Shown: in pieces, positions 24,471 to 33,430 of the stretch
Layout of the letters: each line of letters opens with the position of its first letter
Position numbering within the stretch: position 1 is the first letter of the stretch
Assembly (NCBI RefSeq): GCF_028021195.1
Contig: NZ_CP115668.1
Location: 1,426,001 to 1,490,000, forward strand
From: Cutibacterium equinum
Lineage (GTDB): Bacteria > Actinomycetota > Actinomycetes > Propionibacteriales > Propionibacteriaceae
Length of the DNA stretch: 64,000 nucleotides
Direction of reading: 5' to 3'
Notes under the pieces: generated by a model
The model's database searches: none
Seen by the model: only the letters and a program-made list of their open reading frames with translations
Told to the model about the DNA's origin: nothing
Program-made: the position numbers and the translations under genes

Positions 24471-25690
24471 AGATTGGCGTCAATTACACCCCATCCCAGG
24501 GATGGTTCCACAGCTGGCTTGACCTCGATCTCGACGCGACCCGGCGAGACTTCGAGGCCATCTCGGGACTCGGTCTCGATCACGTCCGCATCTTTCCTCT
24601 CTGGCCGTTGTTGCAGCCCAATCGCGGCCTGGTGCGCCCTCGCGCCCTCGATGACGTCGTTGCCGTCGTGCGGGCGGCCGACGAATTCGGCCTTGAGGTC
24701 ACCGTCGATGCCCTCAACGGGCACCTGTCCAGCTACGACTTCCTGCCCTCCTGGGTGGTCACCTGGCACGAGTCGAATCTCTTTACTGATCCGCTCGTCA
24801 AGGCTGGTCAGACCGACCTCATCAGCCAGCTGGCACGACGCCTGCGCGAGGAGCCGAACGTCACTGGCATGACGGTGGGTAACGAGTTTCCGCAATATGC
24901 CGCGCTGGCCCCCGGCCATTGTCATCCGACCCGCAGCGAGTGCACCGTTGACCAGGCACAGACGTGGTTGGAGACGATGCTTGGAACCATGCGGAACCAG
25001 TGGCCTGACGGCCGATTCTGGTTCGGATTCGACGACGACCTGTGGTTCGTTGACGACCATCCGTTCACCCCGCGCCACGCAGTGACCCAGGGTTCCTCGA
25101 CGACCGTCCATTCCTGGGTGTTCGCACAGGTCGGGCCGCGATTCGGACAAGGACATCCCGCTCTGACCTGGTTCCCGCGCTATCTGCTCGAGCTGGCCCG
25201 GGCGTGGAGCCCTGATCCCGATCGTCGGCTGTGGCTGCAGGAAGTTGGTGCGCCCCGCACCCACGTCCCCGACGACCAGGCGGCCGACTTCGTGACGTCA
25301 TCCCTGACCTCGGTGTCCACCACCCCGGGCCTGGAAGCGGTGACGTGGTGGTGTTCTCACGACGTGTCCGACCAGTTGTTGGATTTCCCGGAGCTGGAGT
25401 ACTCGCTCGGCCTGTTCACCAACGATGGCAGGCCGAAGCCGGAGGCCTGTGCCCTGTCAGACATGCTGCCTGACCTGCGCACCGCTCAACCCCAGGACCA
25501 GCCAGATGAGCCGTTGGAGTTCAGCGCGGACTGGGTCACCGGAATGGGGCGCTCAGCGTGCTCGCCGATGGGTAGTCTCTTTGCCAGCTGGGTCGACGAA
25601 GCAGTGCGGACCGGGCGGGCTCCCAAGCTCGCGCTGAGCCAGCCTGACCAGTATGCCCACCACGGGCATCAAGTGATGTCCGCCCACTGA
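24467..25690 (+). CDS. GH5-like glycoside hydrolase, candidate N-glycan-core beta-mannosidase
   Basis: 407-aa TIM-barrel retaining hydrolase of clan A. The opening MKIGVNYTPSQGWFHSW and RIFPLWP fit GH5; the acid/base Glu is in MTVGNEFPQ (E140) and the nucleophile in LWLQEVGAP (E259). No signal peptide, so cytoplasmic. It resembles what I recall of GH5 subfamily 18 enzymes from bifidobacteria, which cleave Man-beta-1,4-GlcNAc, and its place between GH38 and GH20 enzymes fits that role exactly. The subfamily is an inference; an endo-mannanase is less likely without an export signal. ATGA overlap with the mannosidase shows tight coupling. Confidence 0.82.
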   Translation: MKIGVNYTPSQGWFHSWLDLDLDATRRDFEAISGLGLDHVRIFPLWPLLQPNRGLVRPRALDDVVAVVRAADEFGLEVTVDALNGHLSSYDFLPSWVVTWHESNLFTDPLVKAGQTDLISQLARRLREEPNVTGMTVGNEFPQYAALAPGHCHPTRSECTVDQAQTWLETMLGTMRNQWPDGRFWFGFDDDLWFVDDHPFTPRHAVTQGSSTTVHSWVFAQVGPRFGQGHPALTWFPRYLLELARAWSPDPDRRLWLQEVGAPRTHVPDDQAADFVTSSLTSVSTTPGLEAVTWWCSHDVSDQLLDFPELEYSLGLFTNDGRPKPEACALSDMLPDLRTAQPQDQPDEPLEFSADWVTGMGRSACSPMGSLFASWVDEAVRTGRAPKLALSQPDQYAHHGHQVMSAH

Positions 25691-25715
25691 CCCACGATTC
25701 TCAAAGGACGTGCCC

Positions 25716-27272
25716 ATGACCACTCATCCGGTAGACCTTCTTGTTCCCCGACCACAGCACAGCGAGGTTCGTGAGGGATTCCTGTCCCTGGCTGAACCGA
25801 CAATCGCGACGGTCGCTGACGACGACGAGATCGCCCTTCTCAACCACTGTCTCGGTGCCGCCTGCGGAGTCGTGTTTCATCGGGCCGACAGCGGCCCGGT
25901 CCGGGTTGACGTCGATCCCTCCCTGCCTGCCGAGGGGTACCGCCTCGACGTGACCCAGGATTCGTTGACGATCTCGGCCTCTGACATGGAGGGGCTGCGA
26001 CATGCCGCCCAGACTGTTGTGGGGCTGCTCCCGGTTGAGGCGTGGATGCCGGGGACCATGGCTGGCCCCGTCGAGATTCCGTGCTGCCGAGTCGAGGATG
26101 AACCAGCCCTGGCATGGCGAGGAATGCACGTTGACGTGGCCCGGCATTTCCAGCCGCTGCGTTGGCTGTTCGATTTCATCGACGAATTGGCCTGGCACAA
26201 GTTCAACATTCTTCACCTGCATCTGACCGACGACCAGGGGTGGAGATTTGAGGTCAAGGCCCTGCCTGAGCTGACAAGAACCGGTTCCTGGCGCGAATCC
26301 ACCAGCGTGCTGGCCGACCTCGACACCCAGGACGGCACCCCGCATGGCGGCTTCTACACCCAGGACCAGCTTCGAGCCCTGGTCCGCTACGCCCATGGTC
26401 GCGGGATCACCATCGTCCCGGAGATCGACGTGCCAGGCCACGTCCGCTCCCTGTTGGCCGCCTACCCGCAGTTCGGGGATGGGCAGAAGCGTCCAGTGGC
26501 GACCACCTTCGGTATCTTCGATGAGGTTCTCGAGCTGACAGACGCGACCTTGCACGCCGTCGAGCAGATTTTCACCGAGCTGCTCGACGTGTTCGATTCG
26601 CCGTGGATCCACATTGGCGGCGATGAGTGCCCGACCGTCCAGTGGCGCGACAATCCTGCCGCCGATGCCCTGGCCCATGCCCACGGGTTGGAACACGGCG
26701 AGCAGATCCAGCGCTGGTTCACCGAGCACCTGCGGGACTGGCTGGAATCCCACGGTCGCATCGCGGTGGCCTGGGATGAGGTCATCGAGCACGGCGAGGT
26801 GCCTGGAGCTGTCGTCATGAGCTGGCGTGGCGTCGAACCTGGTCAGCGAGCCATGGCCCAAGGTCACCCCGTCGTCATGAGCCGCAGCGACATGCTCTAC
26901 TTCGATCACTACCAGTCCGACGATCCCAACGAACCCCACGCCATCGGAGGTCACACCCCGTGGCAGAAGGTGGCCGAGCTCGACCCGTGGGAGGGGGTTG
27001 GGGAGGCCAACCGCGCCAACCTTCTCGGCATCCAGGGCCAGTTGTGGAGCGAGTACATCCCTGATCCTCGCCAGATGGAGTACATGGCCTTCCCGCGCGC
27101 CAGCGTGCTCGCCGAGGTCGCCTGGCGTGGCAGCGTCGATGACCCCACCTTCGCGGATCGTCTGGCCTGTCATGTGGAACGGCTTCGTGCCGCAGGCGTC
27201 AATGCTCGTCCCCTTGACGGCCCGCTGCCCTGGCAACAGGGCGGTAGCGGCGCGCGACGTCGCAACAACTGA
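25716..27272 (+). CDS. GH20 beta-N-acetylhexosaminidase
   Basis: About 518 aa. An N-terminal GH20b domain precedes the catalytic barrel. The substrate-assisted Asp-Glu pair lies in WIHIGGDECP (about D303-E304), and the active-site floor includes WRGMHVDVARHF, HLHLTDDQGWRFEV and VPEIDVPGHV. The C-terminal WSEYIPDPRQMEYMAFPR is typical. No signal peptide, so it releases GlcNAc/GalNAc inside the cell. ATG 25716 has AAAGGA about 8 nt upstream. Last gene of the glycosidase operon, followed by a terminator. Confidence 0.94.
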   Translation: MTTHPVDLLVPRPQHSEVREGFLSLAEPTIATVADDDEIALLNHCLGAACGVVFHRADSGPVRVDVDPSLPAEGYRLDVTQDSLTISASDMEGLRHAAQTVVGLLPVEAWMPGTMAGPVEIPCCRVEDEPALAWRGMHVDVARHFQPLRWLFDFIDELAWHKFNILHLHLTDDQGWRFEVKALPELTRTGSWRESTSVLADLDTQDGTPHGGFYTQDQLRALVRYAHGRGITIVPEIDVPGHVRSLLAAYPQFGDGQKRPVATTFGIFDEVLELTDATLHAVEQIFTELLDVFDSPWIHIGGDECPTVQWRDNPAADALAHAHGLEHGEQIQRWFTEHLRDWLESHGRIAVAWDEVIEHGEVPGAVVMSWRGVEPGQRAMAQGHPVVMSRSDMLYFDHYQSDDPNEPHAIGGHTPWQKVAELDPWEGVGEANRANLLGIQGQLWSEYIPDPRQMEYMAFPRASVLAEVAWRGSVDDPTFADRLACHVERLRAAGVNARPLDGPLPWQQGGSGARRRNN

Positions 27273-27300
27273 CGGGCAGCAACAGCGATAATCAACGACG

Positions 27301-27345
27301 ACGACCGGGGCAGGCCATCATGGGTGATGCGCCCGCCCCGGTCGT
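27301..27345. terminator. Hairpin between GH20 and coaD
   Basis: ACGACCGGGGC (27301-27311) pairs with GCCCCGGTCGT (27335-27345), an 11-bp stem around a 23-nt loop. It lies between the convergent GH20 and coaD genes and probably ends both transcripts. Confidence 0.65.
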
Positions 27346-27375
27346 CTCGTACCCTCACTCGATCAGTGCGTGCCC

Positions 27376-27852
27376 TCAGGAGCGCGGGAACTTCTCTTTC
27401 AAGGCGGCATCGACGATGGCTGGCACGAACTGGGAGACGTTGCCCCCATTGCATGCTGCCGAGCGAATCATGGATGAGCTGATCGTGCCGAATTCGCGTC
27501 CGGCCGGCAGCAGGATCGTCTCGATCCCGCTCATGGCCTTGTTGAGGTGTGCCATCTGGAGCTCGTAGTCAAAATCCCCACCAAAGCGCAGCCCACGAAT
27601 GATCGCGTCAGCCCCCTGCTCGGTGCAGAAGTCGACGAGCAACCCGTCAACGAGGGCGACCTCGACACCGGGGATGTCGGCGACGGCATCCCGCACGAAG
27701 GCCACCCGCTCCTCCATGGAGAAAATGCCGTTCTTGGCTGAGTTGACCGCCACCCCGACGACGACCTGGTCAACAAGCTCGGCGGCTCGGGTCACGATGT
27801 CGACGTGGCCGAGAGTGATGGGGTCAAAGGATCCTGAGAAAACTGCTTTCAC
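27376..27852 (-). CDS. coaD: Phosphopantetheine adenylyltransferase
   Basis: 158-aa enzyme of coenzyme A synthesis that adenylates 4'-phosphopantetheine. Nucleotidyltransferase motifs are complete: GSFDPITLGHVDI (T/HxGH as TLGH) and the C-terminal TISSSMIRS. RGLRFGGDFDYELQM is the pantetheine-site signature. The GTG start at 27852 overlaps the rsmD stop by 4 nt (GTGA), the common rsmD-coaD coupling. Confidence 0.97.
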   Translation of the reverse strand: MKAVFSGSFDPITLGHVDIVTRAAELVDQVVVGVAVNSAKNGIFSMEERVAFVRDAVADIPGVEVALVDGLLVDFCTEQGADAIIRGLRFGGDFDYELQMAHLNKAMSGIETILLPAGREFGTISSSMIRSAACNGGNVSQFVPAIVDAALKEKFPRS

Positions 27853-28442
27853 TGCTGCTCCACGGGTTCACGGTTGCGTTGGGCGTAGTAGACGACGGTT
27901 TCACCATAACGAGAATCCCACGATTCGAATCCTTCCGGAAACCGGGGGGCTCGACTTCGCCGTGACCTCTCCACCACCACCACGCCGTCATCGGCGAGGG
28001 CGCTGTGCGTCGCGGAGGAGATGAGGGAGTCCACGACCTCGTCATCCACGTCGTAGGGAGGGTCGAACCAGACGATGTCAAAGGTCTGCCGAGTCTCGCC
28101 CAGAAATGCCGACACCGGTTGGGGGGCTACCTCAATCGCCAGTCGTGTGGCTCGTGAGTTCTCCTTCATGACGGTGCACGCGGCACGATCCCGATCAACG
28201 GCGACGACCGGGGAGGCCCCGCGACTGGCGGCTTCGAGAGCCACTGCTCCCGACCCTGCGAACAGGTCGCAAAAAGCCTGCCCGGCAAGCTGATCCTCGG
28301 GGGCCTCGTCAGCCGTTGCGTTCCAGGCTGCCAGGGCTGAGAAGACGGCCTCGCGCACCCGATCGGTCGTCGGACGGGTGAGACGTCCTGACGGGGTGGC
28401 CAGACGATGCCCGCCCGCACGTCCCGCGATAATCCTGCTCAC
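27849..28442 (-). CDS. rsmD: 16S rRNA (guanine966-N2)-methyltransferase
   Basis: 197-aa SAM-dependent methyltransferase. The opening MSRIIAGRAGGHRLATP and RPTTDRVREAVFSAL are diagnostic, SAM motif I is DLFAGSGAVALEAASRGA, and the catalytic motif is WFDPPYD. Normal length. It starts at ATG 28442 and is followed with a 4-nt overlap by coaD. The upstream 28443-28617 gap separates it from a divergent PNPOx-like gene; no motif was seen there beyond likely promoters. Confidence 0.95.
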   Translation of the reverse strand: MSRIIAGRAGGHRLATPSGRLTRPTTDRVREAVFSALAAWNATADEAPEDQLAGQAFCDLFAGSGAVALEAASRGASPVVAVDRDRAACTVMKENSRATRLAIEVAPQPVSAFLGETRQTFDIVWFDPPYDVDDEVVDSLISSATHSALADDGVVVVERSRRSRAPRFPEGFESWDSRYGETVVYYAQRNREPVEQQ

Positions 28443-28617
28443 CCCTCAAGGCTAGCGGTCTGCCTTCCTCGCGCCCATCTCGCGCCGTGCCCTTGTCATC
28501 GGCGCCCCGGATTGGCAGGCCACTTGAGGTGGTCATGTGACGACGTATCGTCAACAACCTCGGCAACTTTGTGCCGGTCGACTCCCGAAATGGGCTGTGT
28601 TCAGGGAGAATAGGCCC

Positions 28618-29040
28618 ATGATCAATGAGGAGAACCCGATCACCAACGTCCCAGAGGACAGCTGCTGGGGCTACCTGGACACCGCTGAGGTCGGTCGTCT
28701 GGCCACCAGTGTCGATAACCAACCTGAGGTATTCCCCGTCAACTACGTCGTCGACGGACAGAGCATCGTCTTCCGCACCGCCGCTGGAAGCAAGCTTGAG
28801 GACATCGTCACCAACAATCGTGTTGCCTTCGAGGCTGACGGCTGGACCGAAGAGACCGGCTGGTCGGTCGTGGTGCGTGGCAAGGCCGAGGTCATCACCG
28901 ACGAGGCCGAGCTTGCCCTGTGCGACAAGATGCCGCTCCTACCGTGGGTGCCGACCGTGAAGCGCAACTACGTGCGTATCCAGGGCGATCAGATCACCGG
29001 CCGTACCTTCGCCTTCGGCCCAGAGCCCAAGGACAACTGA
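28618..29040 (+). CDS. Pyridoxamine 5'-phosphate oxidase-like flavin-binding protein
   Basis: 140-aa split-barrel protein of the PNPOx superfamily. Typical segments are LDTAEVGRLATSVDNQPEVF, PVNYVVDGQSIVFRTAAGSK and VVVRGKAEVI. Members bind FMN, haem or F420 and their substrates vary; the single-domain size suggests a small flavin/deazaflavin-dependent oxidoreductase rather than true PdxH. ATG 28618 has GGGAGA 10 nt upstream; the longer frame back to 28537 is non-coding. It stands alone on the plus strand with its own terminator. Confidence 0.82.
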   Translation: MINEENPITNVPEDSCWGYLDTAEVGRLATSVDNQPEVFPVNYVVDGQSIVFRTAAGSKLEDIVTNNRVAFEADGWTEETGWSVVVRGKAEVITDEAELALCDKMPLLPWVPTVKRNYVRIQGDQITGRTFAFGPEPKDN

Positions 29041-29052
29041 CACACCATTCTC

Positions 29053-29088
29053 AAAGGTCCGGGTCGTCATGCAACGATCCGGACCTTT
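29053..29088. terminator. Terminator between the PNPOx-like gene and recG
   Basis: AAAGGTCCGGGTCGT pairs with ACGATCCGGACCTTT (one G-T/G-A irregularity) around loop CATGCA, 12 nt after the plus-strand stop. The symmetric A/T-flanked ends allow it to work on both strands, serving the convergent recG gene too. Confidence 0.8.
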
Positions 29089-29102
29089 CCCATGCCTGCG
29101 GT

Positions 29103-31331
29103 TCACCCCTGCTCCATGAGATCGCCCTCAGCCAGCATCTCCGTCGCGGTGACGACGTCGAGCAGCCTGGGATCCTCTGGACTCTCCCTGACCCACCGCT
29201 CCGCGAGATCCTTGGATGCAGTGACGATCTCGGCGTGGTCCAGCACCCGCAACAACCGCAGCGGCGAGGAATATCCCGACTGAGAGGATCCGAGCACATT
29301 GCCCTCATGACGCTGGGCCAGGTCCAATTCGGCCAGCTCGAATCCGTCACGAGATGAGGCCACTGCGGCGAGCCGCTCACGGGCAGTCGACCCGGCCGGG
29401 GCCGTCGTCACCAGCAGGCATAGGCCCGGAAGCTTGCCTCGCCCGATTCGTCCGCGCAACTGGTGCAGCTGAGACACGCCGAAGCGATCGGCGTCCATGA
29501 TGACCATCATGGTCGCGTTGGGGACGTCGACGCCCACCTCAATCACCGTGGTGGAAACAAGGACCTGGGATTCACCGCTGGAGAACCGATCCATGACGGC
29601 GGTCTTCTCATCGGAGTCCAGCCGAGAATGAAGGGCGTCAATGCGTAGCCCTGATAGCGGACCGGATGCCAATTGCGGGGCAAGCTCCTCGACCGCAGCC
29701 GTCGGGGGACGGTCGCCCTCGGTGTCGTCGGCGTCGTCGCTGCTGATACGCGGACACACCACGAACACCTGGTGGCCAGACTCGCACTCCTCCCGGATGC
29801 GCTGCCACGCGCGAGCGAGCCATGAACTGTGGGCTGGCAGATCGACGACGGTGGTCTGGATCTCGGCACGTCCCGACGGCAGCTCTTTCAGGGTCGACAC
29901 CTCAAGATCACCGAAAACCGTCATGGCAACAGTGCGGGGAATGGGTGTTGCGGTGAGGACGAGCTCGTGAGGTCGAGCGCTGTCCCCACTGGTCAGAATG
30001 CTGCGCTGCTCGACGCCGAAGCGGTGCTGCTCATCGACGACGACCAGACCGATGTTGTTGTAGATGACCTTTCCCGACAACAGGGCATGGGTTCCGATGA
30101 TGATTCCGGCTGCCCCCGAGGCAATATCGGCCAGAGCGGCTCGGGTGCCAGCTGTCTTCATCGAGCCGGTGAGCAAGGCAACCCCCGTGGAGTTCTCCGG
30201 GGCGTCCAGACCACCACCGGAGGCCAGCTCTCCCAGCATCCCGGTGATCGTGGCGTGATGCTGCTGGGCAAGAACCTCAGTGGGCGCCAGCAAGACCGCC
30301 TGGTACCCAGCGTCGACAACTTGGAGCATGGCTCGCAAGGCCACGAAGGTCTTACCAGAACCCACCTCGCCTTGTAGCAGCCGGTGCATGGGGTGATCGG
30401 AGGACAGGTCGGTGTCAATGGTGTGGCTGACTTCGTCCTGACCTGCAGTCGGGGTGAACGGGAGCCTCGCTTCGAAAGCCGCCAGCAGGCCGTCGTCACG
30501 ACGTCGGCACACCGGCGCATCATGAGTGTCGGCGTGACGTCGACGCACGGCCATCGTCACCTGGGTGGCGATGGCCTCCTCCCAGACCAGTCGCTCGGCA
30601 CCGCGATGGGCTTCCTCCACCGAGTGAGGGTGGTGGATGGCGTGGTAGGCCTGCCACAGGCTCGGCAGATCAGCCTCCCGGCGCAGCCATTCGGGCAGGG
30701 TGTCCTCGAGTTCGGGGGTGGACTCCAGAAGCATCGACTCCACCGAGGCGATCTCCCAGGTGCGCAACTTGGAGGTCTGCGGATACAGACCCAGCAGGCC
30801 GTGGCGTTGCACCTGGGCAGCCATGACCTTGCCCTCCTCACGGCCCGCCACGACCTTGCCATTGCGGTCGATCATGACGAAGTCGGGGTGAACAAGTTGG
30901 GGATTGCCCCGGAACTGGCCCACCTTGCCCACGAAGATGCCGTGAGTATGGGCAGAGAAAATGCGCTGCCAGTACGAGACGATGTGCGGCTTGCCGAAAA
31001 AGGTGACGGGAAGCCGCGCGTTGCCGTCGGAGAGCATGACCTCGAGTCGTTGACGAGGCCGCCTCTCCCGACCTGTGATGGTCTTGTTGGTGTGAACCTC
31101 GACGCCGACGACATCAGCCACGACAGCGACCTCGGTGTCAATGACGAGGCTGGACAGATCTGTGGTCTGTGTGCCCGTCAGATAGCGACGTGGCAGGTGA
31201 CCCAGGGCGTCGCCCACGGTCTCGACGTGCATGGCTGAGAAGGCCTTGGCTGTCTTGGCGCCCACCGCTTCAGCCAACGGACGATGAAGCTCCTGCTGGG
31301 TGCGGGTGCGCCACCGGGTCACTGTATTCAC
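29103..31331 (-). CDS. recG: ATP-dependent DNA helicase RecG
   Basis: About 742-aa SF2 helicase that reverses stalled forks and branch-migrates junctions. It has an N-terminal wedge OB domain (FFGKPHIVSYWQ, GKVGQFRGNPQLVHPDF), Walker A GEVGSGKT, the DEQH box (VVVDEQHRFGVEQR), motif III LTATPIPRT and motif VI QLRGRIGRGKLPG. The frame opens at 31397, but GTG 31331 (VNTVTRWRT) avoids overlap with the rpmB terminator; GTG 31322 is also possible. It ends beside a shared terminator. Confidence 0.95.
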   Translation of the reverse strand: MNTVTRWRTRTQQELHRPLAEAVGAKTAKAFSAMHVETVGDALGHLPRRYLTGTQTTDLSSLVIDTEVAVVADVVGVEVHTNKTITGRERRPRQRLEVMLSDGNARLPVTFFGKPHIVSYWQRIFSAHTHGIFVGKVGQFRGNPQLVHPDFVMIDRNGKVVAGREEGKVMAAQVQRHGLLGLYPQTSKLRTWEIASVESMLLESTPELEDTLPEWLRREADLPSLWQAYHAIHHPHSVEEAHRGAERLVWEEAIATQVTMAVRRRHADTHDAPVCRRRDDGLLAAFEARLPFTPTAGQDEVSHTIDTDLSSDHPMHRLLQGEVGSGKTFVALRAMLQVVDAGYQAVLLAPTEVLAQQHHATITGMLGELASGGGLDAPENSTGVALLTGSMKTAGTRAALADIASGAAGIIIGTHALLSGKVIYNNIGLVVVDEQHRFGVEQRSILTSGDSARPHELVLTATPIPRTVAMTVFGDLEVSTLKELPSGRAEIQTTVVDLPAHSSWLARAWQRIREECESGHQVFVVCPRISSDDADDTEGDRPPTAAVEELAPQLASGPLSGLRIDALHSRLDSDEKTAVMDRFSSGESQVLVSTTVIEVGVDVPNATMMVIMDADRFGVSQLHQLRGRIGRGKLPGLCLLVTTAPAGSTARERLAAVASSRDGFELAELDLAQRHEGNVLGSSQSGYSSPLRLLRVLDHAEIVTASKDLAERWVRESPEDPRLLDVVTATEMLAEGDLMEQG

Positions 31332-31372
31332 GTCGTCACCGTATCGGCAGACAACGACATCCAAACGACAAA

Positions 31373-31394
31373 GAACCCGCCTTGCGGCGGGTTC
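31373..31394 (-). terminator. rpmB terminator
   Basis: GAACCCGCC, loop, GGCGGGTTC: a 9-bp stem read on the minus strand just after the rpmB stop and followed by TTTGTCGTTTGG. It separates rpmB from recG, so recG probably has its own promoter in the 40 nt downstream or depends on read-through. Confidence 0.8.
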
Positions 31395-31412
31395 CATCGT
31401 CGAACGTGCGGC

Positions 31413-31598
31413 TCAGCGGCTGACTCGGCCAGCCTTGAGGCACGAGGTGCACACGTTCATGCGCTTGTGCGTGCCGTTCTCGACGACACGGACGCGCTGG
31501 ATGTTCGGGCTCCACCGGCGATTGGTCTTCTTCTTCGACCAGGGGACGTTGTGTCCGAAACCGGGGCGCTTGGCGCAGATGTCACACACAGCAGCCAC
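31413..31598 (-). CDS. rpmB: 50S ribosomal protein L28 (zinc-binding form)
   Basis: 61-aa L28: begins MAAVCDICAKRPGFGHNV, includes KKKTNRRWSPNIQRV, and keeps two Cys pairs (CDIC and CTSC) that form the zinc site of the C+ paralogue. Monocistronic, with its own terminator at 31373-31394 and 130 nt of upstream sequence as promoter region. C+ ribosomal proteins (also L32 in this window) can act as a zinc store, which is of interest given the zinc-type transporter at the right end. Confidence 0.96.
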   Translation of the reverse strand: MAAVCDICAKRPGFGHNVPWSKKKTNRRWSPNIQRVRVVENGTHKRMNVCTSCLKAGRVSR

Positions 31599-31728
31599 TG
31601 GGAGATCTCCTGTTCAGGGCCGGGCGCATGACGCACCCGACGCAATCGTTGGGTTCGGGGGTTCCTTCAGGAACTGGACAAGACTATACGGTTCACAGCC
31701 CAGAACCCAAATCGACAACTCCGTGCGC

Positions 31729-33420
31729 TCAGATCTTGACGACCACCGGCACGATCATGGGACGACGGCGGAAGGTCTGGGAGACCCACCGTCCAATGGT
31801 TCGGCGCACCACCTGCTGCAGCCGGTGAGTGTCGTCCATACCGTCCGACATGGCCTTCTCCAGCTCAGAGACGATCTGATCGGTGACCGCAGCGAAGGCC
31901 GAATCGTCCTCGGCGAAGCCGCGTGCCTGGATCGCCGGACGCGACACCACCGAGGCCGAACGGGTGTCGACCACAGTGACCACCGACAAGAATCCCTCCT
32001 CGCCAAGGATGCGACGGTCAGTGAGGGTGTCTTCGGTGAGTTCACCGACACCGGAGCCGTCAACGAGGATGTACGACGCATCAACCTTGCCGACGACCCG
32101 CGGCACCCCCTCGACCAGGTCGACGACCCCACCATCCTCGACGAGGACAATGTTCTTCTCATCGACTCCGGTGGCCTTGGCCAGGTCGGCGTTGGCGACG
32201 AGATGACGCACCTCACCGTGAATCGGCATGACCGCACGCGGACGCACGATGTTGTAGACATACAGCAGCTCGCCGGCCGCCGCGTGCCCGGAGACGTGGA
32301 CCAGGGCATTGCCCTTGTGGACGACGGTCGCACCGAGCTTCGTCAGACCGTTGATGACACGGTAGACGGCGTTCTCGTTTCCAGGAATGAGGGAGGATGC
32401 CAGGAGAACGGTGTCGCCCTCCCCCACCTCGATGTCGCGGTGCTCGCGGTTGGCGATGCGAGCCAGGGCTGACAGCGGCTCCCCCTGGGACCCGGTCGAG
32501 ATGATGACCACCTCGTCGTCGCGGTAATGATCAAGCTCACGCAGCTCGATGACGGTGTTGTCCGGCACATGGAGGTAACCAAGCTCCTGGGCCACGGCCA
32601 TGTTTCGGACCATGGAACGACCGACGTAACAGACCTTGCGGTTGTGACGGACGGCCATGTTGAGGACCTGCTGGACGCGATGCACGTGAGAGGCGAAACA
32701 GGCGACGATGAGCTTCTTGTTCGCCTTCTCGAACACCCTCTCGATGGCCGGCTCGATCTCGGTCTCGGACTTGACGAAGCCCGGCACCTCGGCATTGGTG
32801 GAATCGACCATGAACAGGTCGACGCCTTCTTCCCCGAGACGCACGAAGGCACGCAGGTCGGTGATGCGCCCATCCAGCGGCAACTGGTCCATCTTGAAGT
32901 CGCCGGTATTGATGAGGGTTCCCGCGTCGGTGCGCACGCACACCGCCAGGGCATCGGGGATCGAGTGATTGACGGCAATGAACTCCAGGTCGAACTGCTC
33001 GCCCACCTCGGCGACGTCGCCCTCGTGGACGACATTGAGCTGGTATCCCTTGATGCGATGCTCACGCAGTTTCGCCTCAACCAGCGCCAAGGTCAGCTTG
33101 GACCCGTAGATCGGGATGTCGGGGCGACGCTTCAGCAGATAAGGCACAGCCCCGATGTGGTCCTCGTGGCCGTGAGTGAGTACCAGAGCCTTGACACGGG
33201 AGAGCTTGTCCTCATCGAGGTAGTCCAGGCCGGGAAGCAGCAGGTCAACTCCCGGATGGTCGTCCTCGGGGAAGAGCACCCCACAGTCAATGAGGAGCAT
33301 CTCCCCATTGATCTCGTAGCACGACATATTGCGTCCAACGTCCCCCAGGCCTCCTAGGGGGATGATGCGCAATACGTCAGGTTGCAGGTCCGGGGGTGGC
33401 GTCAATCCAGTCTCAGGCAC
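31729..33420 (-). CDS. rnj: Ribonuclease J
   Basis: About 563-aa metallo-beta-lactamase/beta-CASP exo- and endoribonuclease. The zinc motif is THGHEDHIGAVPYLL; further metal ligands are in NHSIPDALAV and NTGDFKMD, with beta-CASP features HVSGHAAAGELLY and STGSQGEPLSAL. GTG 33420 (VPETGLTPPPDLQ) gives the normal length and lies 10 nt after the plsC stop; the frame back to 33816 overlaps plsC and is rejected. It takes part in mRNA decay and rRNA maturation. Confidence 0.95.
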   Translation of the reverse strand: MPETGLTPPPDLQPDVLRIIPLGGLGDVGRNMSCYEINGEMLLIDCGVLFPEDDHPGVDLLLPGLDYLDEDKLSRVKALVLTHGHEDHIGAVPYLLKRRPDIPIYGSKLTLALVEAKLREHRIKGYQLNVVHEGDVAEVGEQFDLEFIAVNHSIPDALAVCVRTDAGTLINTGDFKMDQLPLDGRITDLRAFVRLGEEGVDLFMVDSTNAEVPGFVKSETEIEPAIERVFEKANKKLIVACFASHVHRVQQVLNMAVRHNRKVCYVGRSMVRNMAVAQELGYLHVPDNTVIELRELDHYRDDEVVIISTGSQGEPLSALARIANREHRDIEVGEGDTVLLASSLIPGNENAVYRVINGLTKLGATVVHKGNALVHVSGHAAAGELLYVYNIVRPRAVMPIHGEVRHLVANADLAKATGVDEKNIVLVEDGGVVDLVEGVPRVVGKVDASYILVDGSGVGELTEDTLTDRRILGEEGFLSVVTVVDTRSASVVSRPAIQARGFAEDDSAFAAVTDQIVSELEKAMSDGMDDTHRLQQVVRRTIGRWVSQTFRRRPMIVPVVVKI

Positions 33421-33430
33421 AGCATGAAGC

